From NCBI GenBank assembly GCA_902619745.1, contig CACNFL010000011.1, positions 1-39,868 on the forward strand: a DNA stretch of 39,868 bases. The letters are read 5' to 3'. Numbering within the stretch: position 1 is the first letter of the stretch; every line of letters starts with the position of its first letter. Under the pieces are notes generated by a model. The model did not search any database. It saw only the letters and a program-made list of their open reading frames with translations, and was not told the origin of the DNA. Below are positions 8,327 to 16,408 of the stretch, piece by piece. The position numbers were made by a program, and so were the translations under genes. This stretch comes from an uncultured Pelagibacteraceae bacterium. GTDB taxonomy: Bacteria > Pseudomonadota > Alphaproteobacteria > Pelagibacterales > Pelagibacteraceae.

Positions 8327-9237
8327 TGAAAAAAAATGTCATTGTATCATTAGCTGATTCAAATTATTTCCCTTTATTAAATGAGCTTATAGACTCTATT
8401 AAAAGATTTAAAGAGAGTTCTGAAGTTGCAATATGTATTTTGGATGCTGGTTTATCAAAGGATCAAAAGACTGAATTATCATCAAAAGTAGATGAAATAA
8501 AATCAGCAGAGTGGGATATAAAAGTTCCAGATAATAAAATTAAAGGACGCGAATGGTTAAAGAGCCAAGTATCTAGGGCTTTTTTACCTAAATATTTTCC
8601 AAACTATGAAAAATATTTATGGATTGATTGTGATGCTTGGGTCAATGATTGGCAATCAGTTGAGCTTTATTTTAAAGCGTGTGAAAATGGCAAGTTAGGA
8701 ATTACACAAACTATCGGACCAGGTTACAAGATTACTTCAAGAGTAAATTGGGTTTTTGGAAAACTAGCAATTATTAAATCTCAAAATTTCAAACACGCAA
8801 TAAAATCCAATATTAGTTTAGAAAAAGCTAGAAAGTTAGCCTTTGCTCCTCACATCAATATCGGTGTTTTTTCTTTAGAAAAAAATTCTATGTGCTGGAA
8901 TTCATGGCAGGAAAATTTAAAACAAACACTTAAAGGTGGAGAAATATTTGGGTCTGAACAATTAGCGATGAATATGTCTGTGTATGTTGATAATGTCGAA
9001 ACTGAATTCCTTCCATTAAACTGTAATTGGATCACTAGTAATCTTTTGCCAAAGTTTGATGAGGATAAAGATACATGGGTAGAGCCTTATTTACCTAATT
9101 ATAAAATTGGAATTATGCATTTAGCTGCTGGTATCTGGAAAGATAAGGAAGATATGAGATTAAACAAGAATATTAAAATAGATATTCAAACTCTTACAGG
9201 TAAAATTTTAAATAAAAGTTTAAGATTTAATAATTAA
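8323..9237 (+). CDS. Glycosyltransferase-like protein (GT8-type nucleotide-sugar fold)
   Basis: 304 residues from GTG 8323, or 303 from the adjacent ATG 8326. The start overlaps the pssA stop (GTGATG), so the genes are translationally coupled. The N-terminus VIVSLADSNYFPLLNELIDS resembles the opening strand and helix of GT-A sugar transferases. The segment WIDCDAWVND (near residues 101-110) supplies a DxD-like metal/nucleotide site (DCD). FAPHINIGVF and GSEQLAMN resemble later GT8 motifs. No signal peptide or membrane helix is seen, so it is probably cytosolic or peripheral. Donor and acceptor are unknown; its position next to phospholipid genes makes a lipid or envelope glycan acceptor possible. 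Confidence 0.65.
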   Translation: MMKKNVIVSLADSNYFPLLNELIDSIKRFKESSEVAICILDAGLSKDQKTELSSKVDEIKSAEWDIKVPDNKIKGREWLKSQVSRAFLPKYFPNYEKYLWIDCDAWVNDWQSVELYFKACENGKLGITQTIGPGYKITSRVNWVFGKLAIIKSQNFKHAIKSNISLEKARKLAFAPHINIGVFSLEKNSMCWNSWQENLKQTLKGGEIFGSEQLAMNMSVYVDNVETEFLPLNCNWITSNLLPKFDEDKDTWVEPYLPNYKIGIMHLAAGIWKDKEDMRLNKNIKIDIQTLTGKILNKSLRFNN

Positions 9238-9849
9238 TTGAAAAAAAATAAAATATCCAAGAACTGGGTTAATAAGCAGCGTAGGGATATCTATGTAAGA
9301 CAATCTAAAGTAGATGGGTATCGCGCTAGATCAGCTTACAAATTAATTGAAATTGATGAAAAATTTAAAATTTTTAAAGGTGGATTATCAGTAATTGATA
9401 TTGGTGCAGCTCCAGGAAGCTGGTCACAATATGCTCTCAAAGCAGCTAAAAGTGGAAAATTGATATCCATAGATTTAAAAAAAATGGAACCCATAGGTAA
9501 TAGCGTTCAAATCCAAGGAGATTTTACTGAAGAAAAAACTCAAGAAGAAATTAAAAAATATATAAACGGCAAAGTTGACGTCGTAATGTCTGATATGGCC
9601 GTAGATACGACTGGTATTAAAAATATAGACTCAATTCAAACAGGAGAACTATGCAAAGAGGCAATGTTTTTTGCAAAAGATTTAATGAAAGAAAATGGAT
9701 ATTTTATTTCAAAAATTTTCATGGGAGGAACATTTAACGAAATCGTCGCAGAGGGAAAAAAATATTTTAAAGAAGTTAAGGTTTTTAAACCAAAATCTAG
9801 CAGAAAAGATTCAAAAGAAAGTTTTATAATTTGTAGAAAAATCCGATAG
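9238..9849 (+). CDS. rlmE: 23S rRNA (uridine-2'-O-)-methyltransferase
   Basis: 203 residues, FtsJ/RrmJ family. It methylates the ribose of the A-loop uridine (U2552 in E. coli numbering) on the 50S subunit. The SAM motif is IDIGAAPGSWSQ (54-65). The catalytic tetrad Lys35, Asp119, Lys159 and Glu194 is complete and spaced as in the E. coli enzyme. The start is taken as TTG 9238, directly abutting the previous stop. There is no in-frame ATG before residue 83, and the N-terminal SKNWVNKQRRDIYVRQ is conserved in the family. It is followed by guaB after 37 bases. Confidence 0.95.
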   Translation: MKKNKISKNWVNKQRRDIYVRQSKVDGYRARSAYKLIEIDEKFKIFKGGLSVIDIGAAPGSWSQYALKAAKSGKLISIDLKKMEPIGNSVQIQGDFTEEKTQEEIKKYINGKVDVVMSDMAVDTTGIKNIDSIQTGELCKEAMFFAKDLMKENGYFISKIFMGGTFNEIVAEGKKYFKEVKVFKPKSSRKDSKESFIICRKIR

Positions 9850-9886
9850 AGACTTTTAATTTAAAAGGAATCGTATATAAAAGATT

Positions 9887-10963
9887 ATGGTTCCCATAAA
9901 AGAAGCACTTACCTTTGATGATGTTACATTAGCTCCTAAGTATTCAGAAATATTACCTTCTGATGCTGACACTAGTGTATCTTTAACAAAACATTTAAAG
10001 CTTAAAATTCCACTTTTATCATCTGCAATGGATACTGTCACAGAGAGCAGAATGGCAATAGCTATAGCTAAAGCTGGGGGTATTGGAGTAATTCACAGAA
10101 ACCTTGATATAAACAAACAAGTATCAGAGATAAAAAAAGTAAAAAAACAAAAACTAATTGTTGGAGCAGCTGTAGGTGCAGCACCAAATGAATTTATCAG
10201 AGCTAAAGAAATAATTAAAGAAGGTGTCGATTTAATCGTAGTAGACACAGCACATGGCCATACAAAGAAAGTTGCCGAAATAATTAAATATATTAAAAAA
10301 ATAAAAACTAACAAAATTGCTTTGTGTGCAGGAAATATTGCAACACCAGAAGCTGCAAAATTCCTAATAAAGTTAGGAGTAGATATAATTAAAATTGGTA
10401 TAGGTCCAGGTTCAATTTGTACAACAAGACTGGTTGCTGGAATAGGAGTTCCGCAACTAAGCGCAATCTTAGCTGTAAGAAGTGGTTTAAAAAATAAAAA
10501 TGTTAAAATAATTTCAGATGGGGGAATAAAATATTCTGGTGATTTAGCAAAAGCTTTTGCTGCAGGAGCAGATGCTGTAATGATAGGTTCGTTATTCGCA
10601 GGTACAAACGAAACCCCAGGAAAATTAATAAAAAAAAATGGACAGCTTTTCAAAAGTTTTAGAGGAATGGGGTCTGTTGGAGCTATGAATAAAGGGTCAG
10701 CTGATAGATACTTTCAAAAAAAACAAAAAGACTCCTCAAAATATGTGCCTGAAGGTGTTGAAGGTTTCGTAAAATATAAAGGAGATGTTGGGAGTATTAT
10801 TTATAAATTAATTGGTGGATTGAAATCTTCCATGGGCTATCTTGGATCAAAAACAATCATTAAATTAAGAAATAAACCACAATTTGTGAAAATTACAAAA
10901 GCTGGATTTTATGAAAGTATGGTTCATAATGTAGATGTGGTAAAAAACGATAGTAAATATTAA
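9887..10963 (+). CDS. guaB: IMP dehydrogenase lacking the CBS (Bateman) domain
   Basis: 358 residues, against about 485-490 for usual bacterial enzymes. It oxidises IMP to XMP with NAD+, the first step committed to GMP. The TIM-barrel core is intact: EALTFDDVTLAPKYSEILPS at the start, DTAHGH, GIGPGSICTTR with catalytic Cys178, SDGGIKYSGD, and FRGMGSVGAM before the flap. The sequence passes from HRNLDINKQVSEIKKVKKQ straight to LIVGAAVGA near residues 75-100, exactly where the paired CBS module normally sits. The catalytic cysteine is about 127 residues earlier than in E. coli GuaB. No frameshift is seen, so this looks like a clean domain loss. The stop overlaps the next start (TAATG). Confidence 0.95.
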   Translation: MVPIKEALTFDDVTLAPKYSEILPSDADTSVSLTKHLKLKIPLLSSAMDTVTESRMAIAIAKAGGIGVIHRNLDINKQVSEIKKVKKQKLIVGAAVGAAPNEFIRAKEIIKEGVDLIVVDTAHGHTKKVAEIIKYIKKIKTNKIALCAGNIATPEAAKFLIKLGVDIIKIGIGPGSICTTRLVAGIGVPQLSAILAVRSGLKNKNVKIISDGGIKYSGDLAKAFAAGADAVMIGSLFAGTNETPGKLIKKNGQLFKSFRGMGSVGAMNKGSADRYFQKKQKDSSKYVPEGVEGFVKYKGDVGSIIYKLIGGLKSSMGYLGSKTIIKLRNKPQFVKITKAGFYESMVHNVDVVKNDSKY

Positions 10964-11403
10964 TGAGTAACTTTTTAAAATTAACAGGAATAATACTTTT
11001 AACAGCTTTTTTTAACAGTACGTCTTTTAGTAAAGAAAATTTTTTTAATGAAGCTTTAGAATTGTATAAAAAAGAAAAATATGAAGATGCGCGTTTTCTA
11101 TTTGAGAGAAATATTGTTTTTAATCCAAAAGATGCAAACTCATATTTATATTTAGCAAAAATTTATAACCAAGAAGAAAATCAAAGAAAAGAAGAATACA
11201 ATTTAGAAACGACACTTTTAATTGAGCCTGATAACGAAGAAGCTTTATTGATGTTAATGAAAATTGCTTTAGAAAAATCTAATTATGAAAAAGTCAAAGA
11301 TCTTTCAGATAAGTTTGTAAAAGTTTGTAAAAATTTATGTGATGAAAACAAAGATATCCAAGAGTCATTAAAAAATATAGAACCTGAAAATAATGAGTCT
11401 TGA
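10963..11403 (+). CDS. Exported TPR-repeat protein between guaB and guaA
   Basis: 146 residues. The signal peptide [17 protein letters not shown] is followed by about three TPR helix pairs ([20 protein letters not shown], then [14 protein letters not shown], then a third around [19 protein letters not shown]). The product is predicted to be periplasmic or outer-membrane associated, and TPRs usually bind protein partners. It overlaps guaB by 1 base and guaA by 11 bases, so it is embedded in the guanine nucleotide operon although nothing in it suggests a metabolic role. It may ride along for expression level only. Confidence 0.8.
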   Translation: MSNFLKLTGIILLTAFFNSTSFSKENFFNEALELYKKEKYEDARFLFERNIVFNPKDANSYLYLAKIYNQEENQRKEEYNLETTLLIEPDNEEALLMLMKIALEKSNYEKVKDLSDKFVKVCKNLCDENKDIQESLKNIEPENNES

Positions 11404-12955
11404 TCAAAATCTTAACAAAATCTTAATAATAGATTTTGGTTCTCAATTTACTCAATTAATTGCAAGAAGAGTAAGAGAATTAGGTGTTTTTTCAGAGATA
11501 GTTAGTCACAAAAAAATAAAATTAAAAGACATAAATAACAGTATTAAAGGAATAGTATTATCTGGCGGTCCATTAAACGTTTATCAAATAAATAAATACT
11601 CATTTGATAAAAAAATTTTACAACTTGATATACCTGTTCTTGGAATATGTTTTGGACATCAAATTTTATCAAAACTTAATGGTGGAAGGGTAAAACAATC
11701 AAAACATAGAGAATTTGGTTTAGCTAATGTTTATAAAAAAAATAACAGTCTTTTAACAACTAATTTTTTTGGAAATAAAAAATTCAAACAAGTTTGGATG
11801 AGCCATGCTGATCAAGTTTCAAAACTGCCTAAGAATTTTAAAGTTGTTGCATCAAGCACTAATTCAAAATTTGCAATTGTTGAAAATAAAATTAAAAAAT
11901 ATTATGGAGTACAATTTCATCCTGAAGTAACTCATACAGAGAATGGAAAGAAATTAATAAGTAATTTTATTTTTTTAGTTTGTAAAATTAAAAAAAATTG
12001 GTCCTCTAAGGATCAAAAAAATCAGCTTATTAAAGATGTTAGAAAACAAGTTGCAAATAACAAGGTTATTTGTGCATTATCAGGAGGCGTAGATAGCAGT
12101 GTAGTTGCTCAATTACTTAATAAAGCTATTGGAAAAAAACTTTATTGTATTTTTGTAAACACTGGCCTTTTGAGAAAAAATGAGGAAGTGCAAGTAGTTC
12201 AAACTTTTAAGAAGCGTTTAAAAATGAATTTAATTTATGTAAATGCTGAAAAAGAATTCTTAAAAAAATTAAAAAATGTTTCTGATCCAGAAAAAAAAAG
12301 AAAAATAATTGGTAATTTATTTATTAAAATCTTCGAACGATACGCTAAGAAAATTAAAAATGTTAAATTTTTAGCTCAGGGCACTCTTTATCCAGATTTG
12401 ATTGAGAGTAAATCTGTTACTGGAAGCCAAACTTCTAAAATTAAATCGCATCATAATGTTGGTGGCTTACCCAAAAAAATGAATTTAAAATTAGTAGAAC
12501 CACTAAAATTCTTATTTAAGGATGAGGTAAGAAAATTAGGTTTAGAGTTAAATTTAAGTAAAGAAATTATTTCAAGACATCCTTTTCCTGGACCAGGCTT
12601 AGCAATCCGTATGCCAGGTATTATAACTAATGAAAAAATTAAAATTTTAAAAGAAGCTGATTATTATTTTATTCAAGCCTTAAAAGATCACGGTCTTTAT
12701 CATAAGATTTGGCAAGCTTATGCAGCATTACTTCCAGTAAAAACAGTGGGTGTTATGGGAGACAATCGTACTTATGAATACTTATGTTTATTAAGAGCAA
12801 TTACATCTGAAGACGGAATGACAGCTGATTATTATGAATTTAAAAAGTCTTTCATGCAAACTATATCAAATAAAATAGTTAATAGTATAAGGGGTATAAA
12901 CAGAGTAGTATATGATGTTACTTCAAAACCACCTAGTACTATTGAATTAGAGTAG
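11393..12955 (+). CDS. guaA: GMP synthase (glutamine-hydrolysing)
   Basis: 520 residues, close to the family norm of about 525. It aminates XMP to GMP with ATP and glutamine. The N-terminal class I amidotransferase has the triad Cys86 (GICFGHQ), His176 and Glu178 (QFHPEVT). The ATP-pyrophosphatase domain has the PP-loop SGGVDS at 230-235. The C-terminal dimerisation domain ends with KPPSTIELE, equivalent to the usual KPPxTIEWE. It follows guaB in the same operon, so two successive steps are encoded together. The ATG at 11393 lies inside the preceding TPR gene. Confidence 0.97.
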   Translation: MSLDQNLNKILIIDFGSQFTQLIARRVRELGVFSEIVSHKKIKLKDINNSIKGIVLSGGPLNVYQINKYSFDKKILQLDIPVLGICFGHQILSKLNGGRVKQSKHREFGLANVYKKNNSLLTTNFFGNKKFKQVWMSHADQVSKLPKNFKVVASSTNSKFAIVENKIKKYYGVQFHPEVTHTENGKKLISNFIFLVCKIKKNWSSKDQKNQLIKDVRKQVANNKVICALSGGVDSSVVAQLLNKAIGKKLYCIFVNTGLLRKNEEVQVVQTFKKRLKMNLIYVNAEKEFLKKLKNVSDPEKKRKIIGNLFIKIFERYAKKIKNVKFLAQGTLYPDLIESKSVTGSQTSKIKSHHNVGGLPKKMNLKLVEPLKFLFKDEVRKLGLELNLSKEIISRHPFPGPGLAIRMPGIITNEKIKILKEADYYFIQALKDHGLYHKIWQAYAALLPVKTVGVMGDNRTYEYLCLLRAITSEDGMTADYYEFKKSFMQTISNKIVNSIRGINRVVYDVTSKPPSTIELE

Positions 12956-12977
12956 TTTTTAATTATAAATTAACATT

Positions 12978-13397
12978 ATGAAATATTTACACACAATGAT
13001 TAGAGTTAAAGACGTGGATGAGTCTCTAAGATTTTTCTGCGAAGGGCTTGGTTTAAAAGAAACAAGAAGAATGGAAAATGAAAAAGGAAGATTTACATTA
13101 ATTTTTCTTGCAGCACCAAATGATGAAAAAGCAGAAATAGAATTAACATATAATTGGGATGGCGATGAGCTTGGAGAAGGTTCAAGAAATTTTGGTCATC
13201 TTGCCTATAGAGTAGATAATATTTATGAAACTTGCCAAAGATTAATGGATATGGGTTATACTATTAATAGACCTCCAAGAGATGGCCATATGGCTTTTGT
13301 TAGGTCACCAGACAAAATTTCAATTGAAATTCTTCAAGAAGGAAATTTAGAACCTAAAGAACCTTGGGCTTCTATGGAAAATACCGGCTCTTGGTAA
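12978..13397 (+). CDS. gloA: Lactoylglutathione lyase (glyoxalase I)
   Basis: 139 residues. It isomerises the methylglyoxal-glutathione hemithioacetal to S-lactoylglutathione in the cytosol. The metal ligands expected from the E. coli enzyme are present: His5, Glu55 (in IELTYNW), His74 (NFGHLAY) and Glu117 (SIEIL). The length matches the short Ni-type bacterial form. It lies 22 bases after guaA and 4 bases before panB in the same direction, so it is probably part of the same transcript. Confidence 0.95.
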   Translation: MKYLHTMIRVKDVDESLRFFCEGLGLKETRRMENEKGRFTLIFLAAPNDEKAEIELTYNWDGDELGEGSRNFGHLAYRVDNIYETCQRLMDMGYTINRPPRDGHMAFVRSPDKISIEILQEGNLEPKEPWASMENTGSW

Positions 13398-13401
13398 GTC
13401 G

Positions 13402-14175
13402 ATGAAAAAAAAAATTTCAGATTTAATTAAAAAAAAAAATAAACAAAAAATTGTAAGTTTAACTGCTTACTCAAAAAACGTAGCATCAATTTTAGATAAT
13501 CATTGCGATATTATACTTGTTGGAGATTCTCTTGGTTCGGTTTTATACAATTATAAATCTACAAGAGAAGTAACTTTGAGCACTATGATTGAACATTCTA
13601 AAAGTGTCAGAATGGGTATAAAAAAAAGTTTAATGATTGTTGATATGCCACATAATACCTATCGAACTCCCAAAGAGGCTTTAAAAAATGCAAAACAAAT
13701 AATGAAAAAAACTAAATGTGATGGAGTAAAATTGGAAGGTGGAAAAAAAATTTATGAGACAATCAAAACTTTAGTTAAAAATAAAATTCCAGTTATGGGT
13801 CATTTAGGTTTGCTTCCCCAGTCAGATAAAACTTTCAAATTTAAAGGCAAAAAAAAGCTAGAGAGAAATCACATCCTAAGAGACTCGCAATTGTTAGAAA
13901 AAGCTGGAGTATTTTCTATTGTTTTAGAATGTGTTGAGACTTCTTTAGCAAAACTTGTAAGTCAAAATATTACAGTTCCAACAATAGGGATCGGGGCTTC
14001 TAAATATTGCGATGGTCAAATATTAGTTTTTGATGATTTAATTGGATTAAATCCTATGAATTATAAGTTCGTAAAAAAATATGCAAATATTAGAAATGAT
14101 ATTTCTAAAGCTGTTTCTAATTATTCAAAAGAAGTCAGAAAAGTTAAATTTCCTAATAAAAAAAATTCTTTTTAA
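13402..14175 (+). CDS. panB: 3-methyl-2-oxobutanoate hydroxymethyltransferase
   Basis: 257 residues. It makes ketopantoate from 2-oxoisovalerate and methylene-tetrahydrofolate, the first step of pantothenate synthesis. Metal and catalytic residues are visible: Asp42 (VGDSLG), Asp81 (VDMPHNTYRTP), Lys110 and Glu112 (CDGVKLEGG), and a later Glu in IVLECVE. It is the last gene of the plus-strand run. Its stop abuts the stop of the convergent TerC-family gene with no gap. No panC or panD lies in the window. Confidence 0.95.
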   Translation: MKKKISDLIKKKNKQKIVSLTAYSKNVASILDNHCDIILVGDSLGSVLYNYKSTREVTLSTMIEHSKSVRMGIKKSLMIVDMPHNTYRTPKEALKNAKQIMKKTKCDGVKLEGGKKIYETIKTLVKNKIPVMGHLGLLPQSDKTFKFKGKKKLERNHILRDSQLLEKAGVFSIVLECVETSLAKLVSQNITVPTIGIGASKYCDGQILVFDDLIGLNPMNYKFVKKYANIRNDISKAVSNYSKEVRKVKFPNKKNSF

Positions 14176-14787
14176 TTAAAAGTATTTTTTAAATTCTTCA
14201 TTAATATTTAATATTTCAAGATCAACCAATCCACCAATTACTAATTGGAGACCAACGATTAAGATAAATACTAATCCTATATAAGCTATCCAAATATGTC
14301 TTTGAATATAATTAGCCATATATGTAGCTAAAGCACCAGTTAAAACAACTGATAACATAAGTCCAAATATCATAAATCCAAAATATCCTTTTGCTGCCGC
14401 AACTACACCAATGACATTGTCAAAACTGATCATGATATCTGCAAATAAAACCTTTCCTATACTACTAATATACGAAGGTTCTTTCCCTTTTTTTGAAGTT
14501 GGTTTTACTTTTTTAATGTCTAGTAAATCTTTCCTTAAATCATTAACGATCCAAATTAATAATAAACCACCCAAAATTTTTATAAAATAAAACTCAAATA
14601 AAAAAGTCGCAAAAATTGCAAAAAAAATTTTAAAAACAAAGGCTCCAATTACACCCCAAAGAATTATTTGTTTTCTATTTTTTGGAACAAAATTTGAAGC
14701 AATAGACCCAACTATTACCGCATTATCTGCTGTTAATATAATTGTGATAAAAATTATATTGGTTAAAATTATGAGCTCTTCAATCAA
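14176..14787 (-). CDS. TerC family (YjbE-like) integral membrane protein
   Basis: 203 residues with about seven membrane helices. Two acidic/Asn motifs inside membrane segments are characteristic of TerC proteins: ILTADNAVIVG near residues 17-27 and MISFDNVIGVVAAAKG in the second half. Known members handle metal ions such as manganese or calcium, or assist metalation of exported proteins. Which of these applies here cannot be told. It is convergent with panB and upstream of the divergently transcribed TRAP operon. Confidence 0.85.
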   Translation of the reverse strand: MIEELIILTNIIFITIILTADNAVIVGSIASNFVPKNRKQIILWGVIGAFVFKIFFAIFATFLFEFYFIKILGGLLLIWIVNDLRKDLLDIKKVKPTSKKGKEPSYISSIGKVLFADIMISFDNVIGVVAAAKGYFGFMIFGLMLSVVLTGALATYMANYIQRHIWIAYIGLVFILIVGLQLVIGGLVDLEILNINEEFKKYF

Positions 14788-14888
14788 GATAACATTATAA
14801 TAGTATAATCTGACAAATTTTCAATGAGACCATAATGATAATTTTATTGATTTAACCTCTAAGAGATAATTAAATGTTAACTTAAAAA

Positions 14889-14894
14889 AGGAGG
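14889..14894 (+). promoter_or_regulatory. Consensus Shine-Dalgarno of the TRAP binding protein
   Basis: AGGAGG lies 4 bases before the ATG at 14899. A full-consensus site is unusual here, since most genes in the window overlap their neighbour or have only A-rich leaders. It fits a highly translated periplasmic binding protein. Confidence 0.8.
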
Positions 14895-14898
14895 ATAG

Positions 14899-15870
14899 AT
14901 GAAATTATTTAAATTATTTATATCTATAATTACTTCAGTATTACTATTTGCAAACGTTTCTTTAGCTGAAAAATGGGATATGGCACTAGCTTATGGTGCT
15001 GGAAACTTTCATTCAGCTAATGCAACAGAATTTGCAAAGAATGTAACTGAAAAAAGTGGTGGAAAACTTACAATTGTTACTCACCCAGGTGGTTCATTAT
15101 TTAAAGGTGGTGAAATTTTCAGAGCTGTAAGAACAGGTCAAGCACCTATTGGTGAAAGATTTATGTCTGCTCTTGGAAAAGAAGATCCTTTATATGAAAT
15201 AGACTCATTACCTTTCTTAGCAACTACTTATGATGATGCTATGAAATTATATGAAGCTTCAAAGCCATATATTGTTAAGAGTCTTGATGAAAAAGGACTG
15301 GTATTTCTTTATGCAGTGCCATGGCCTGCACAAGGACTTTACAGTAAAAAGCAAATTAAAAAAGTTGGTGATCTAAATGGATTAAAATTTAGAGCATACA
15401 ACTCAGCAACAATTAGAATTGCAGAGTTAACAGGAATGGCACCAACAAAAATTGAAGCAGCAGAAATTAGCCAAGCATTTTCTACAGGTGCTGTTGAAAG
15501 TATGATTACTTCTCCTACAACTGGTAAAAATAGCAAAATTTGGGAAAATGGTGTTAAATATTTTTATGATATAGCAGCATGGTTTCCAAAAAATATGATC
15601 ATAGCTAATAAAGCCGCTTGGAATAAACTTGATAAAGCAACTCAAGATCTTGTCATGAACCAAGCAGCAATTGCTGAAGAAAAGGGTTGGGAATTATCTA
15701 AACAGGGTAATACTGGAGACAAGAAAGCTTTAGCAGATGCTGGAATGGAAGTAGGCGAGGTTAATTCAGCTTTGAAAAAACATTTTGAAAAAGTTGGAGC
15801 AACAATGTCTGAAGAGTGGAAAGCAAAAGCTGGAGACAGAGGTGCTGCAGTTTTATCTGCTTACAAATAA
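14899..15870 (+). CDS. dctP: TRAP transporter periplasmic substrate-binding subunit
   Basis: 323 residues. The signal peptide is cleaved probably after SLA (residue 23). The mature protein has the DctP-family fold: GGSLFKGGEIFRAVRTG (65-80), a hinge, and GLKFRAYNSAT, where Arg165 is the conserved arginine that normally pairs with a substrate carboxylate. It delivers an organic acid anion to the DctQM permease with sodium coupling. The exact substrate is not determined by these motifs. Nearby pxp genes make pyroglutamate one candidate. A consensus ribosome site precedes it and a terminator-like hairpin follows, so it should be made in excess of the permease. Confidence 0.93.
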   Translation: MKLFKLFISIITSVLLFANVSLAEKWDMALAYGAGNFHSANATEFAKNVTEKSGGKLTIVTHPGGSLFKGGEIFRAVRTGQAPIGERFMSALGKEDPLYEIDSLPFLATTYDDAMKLYEASKPYIVKSLDEKGLVFLYAVPWPAQGLYSKKQIKKVGDLNGLKFRAYNSATIRIAELTGMAPTKIEAAEISQAFSTGAVESMITSPTTGKNSKIWENGVKYFYDIAAWFPKNMIIANKAAWNKLDKATQDLVMNQAAIAEEKGWELSKQGNTGDKKALADAGMEVGEVNSALKKHFEKVGATMSEEWKAKAGDRGAAVLSAYK

Positions 15871-15881
15871 ATAGTCTTAAA

Positions 15882-15914
15882 AAAAAGGCCAACTTGTAGT
15901 AAGTTGGCCTTTTT
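15882..15914 (+). terminator. Intrinsic terminator/attenuator between dctP and dctQ
   Basis: A 14-base perfect stem, AAAAAGGCCAACTT (15882-15895) with AAGTTGGCCTTTTT (15901-15914), has a 5-base loop and a T-run in its 3' arm. It is only 5 bases before the dctQ ATG at 15920. It probably terminates part of the transcripts after dctP and lets some through to dctQM. The A-run on the 5' side means it could also work on the minus strand, though nothing there needs it. Confidence 0.85.
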
Positions 15915-15919
15915 ACTAA

Positions 15920-16408
15920 ATGCTTCAATCAATAAATAATAATCTAAATAAACTTTACAAATTTTCAGGTTATTTAGCTGCTTTTTTTTTAATACTTGTT
16001 GCAGTTTTTATTTTAATTGGAATTTCCTCGAGGATTTTTGGTTTTTACATAAGGGGTTTAGCTGAGTACTCAGGCTACTGCATGGCTGCAGCCTCTTTTT
16101 ATGCTTTAGCTTTTACTTTTGTTGAGGGTGGACATATTCGAATTACTCTTTTCTTAGAAAAAGCCTCTTCATCTTATAAGAGATTTTTAGAAATATGGTG
16201 TCTGATTGTAGCAACAATTTTTTCAGGTTATTTGTCTTTTTACTTATGGAAAATGTTATTAATCTCTTATGATTTTCAAGAGAGAAGCGAAGGTGCAGAT
16301 GAGATCTTAATTTGGATACCTCAAACTAGTGTAGCTATTGGATCTTTAATTCTTTTTATAGCTGTATTACATAAATTTATTTTAACAATTTCAAATAAGA
16401 ATGACTGA
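15920..16408 (+). CDS. dctQ: TRAP transporter small permease subunit
   Basis: 162 residues with four membrane helices, the usual DctQ layout. It is the small subunit of the inner-membrane carrier and is needed for docking of the binding protein. The segment IRGLAEYSGYCMAAASFYAL with the following EGGHIRITLFLE is typical of the family. It starts 5 bases after the attenuator hairpin with no clear Shine-Dalgarno site. Its end overlaps dctM by 8 bases. Confidence 0.92.
   Translation: MLQSINNNLNKLYKFSGYLAAFFLILVAVFILIGISSRIFGFYIRGLAEYSGYCMAAASFYALAFTFVEGGHIRITLFLEKASSSYKRFLEIWCLIVATIFSGYLSFYLWKMLLISYDFQERSEGADEILIWIPQTSVAIGSLILFIAVLHKFILTISNKND

Noticed and set aside
9851..9866. Inverted repeat CTTTTAATTTAAAAG upstream of guaB considered as a terminator
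   Set aside because: It is AT only, with a weak stem, no GC core and no T-run. AT-rich DNA gives such repeats by chance.
10093..10653. 186-codon open frame antisense to guaB
   Set aside because: guaB is an unmistakable conserved enzyme. The antisense frame is compositionally typical of a shadow and shows no domain.
14794..14809. Two TATAAT hexamers upstream of dctP considered as promoter -10 boxes
   Set aside because: Neither has a convincing -35 at 16-18 bases. In such AT-rich sequence TATAAT is expected by chance, so no promoter was called.
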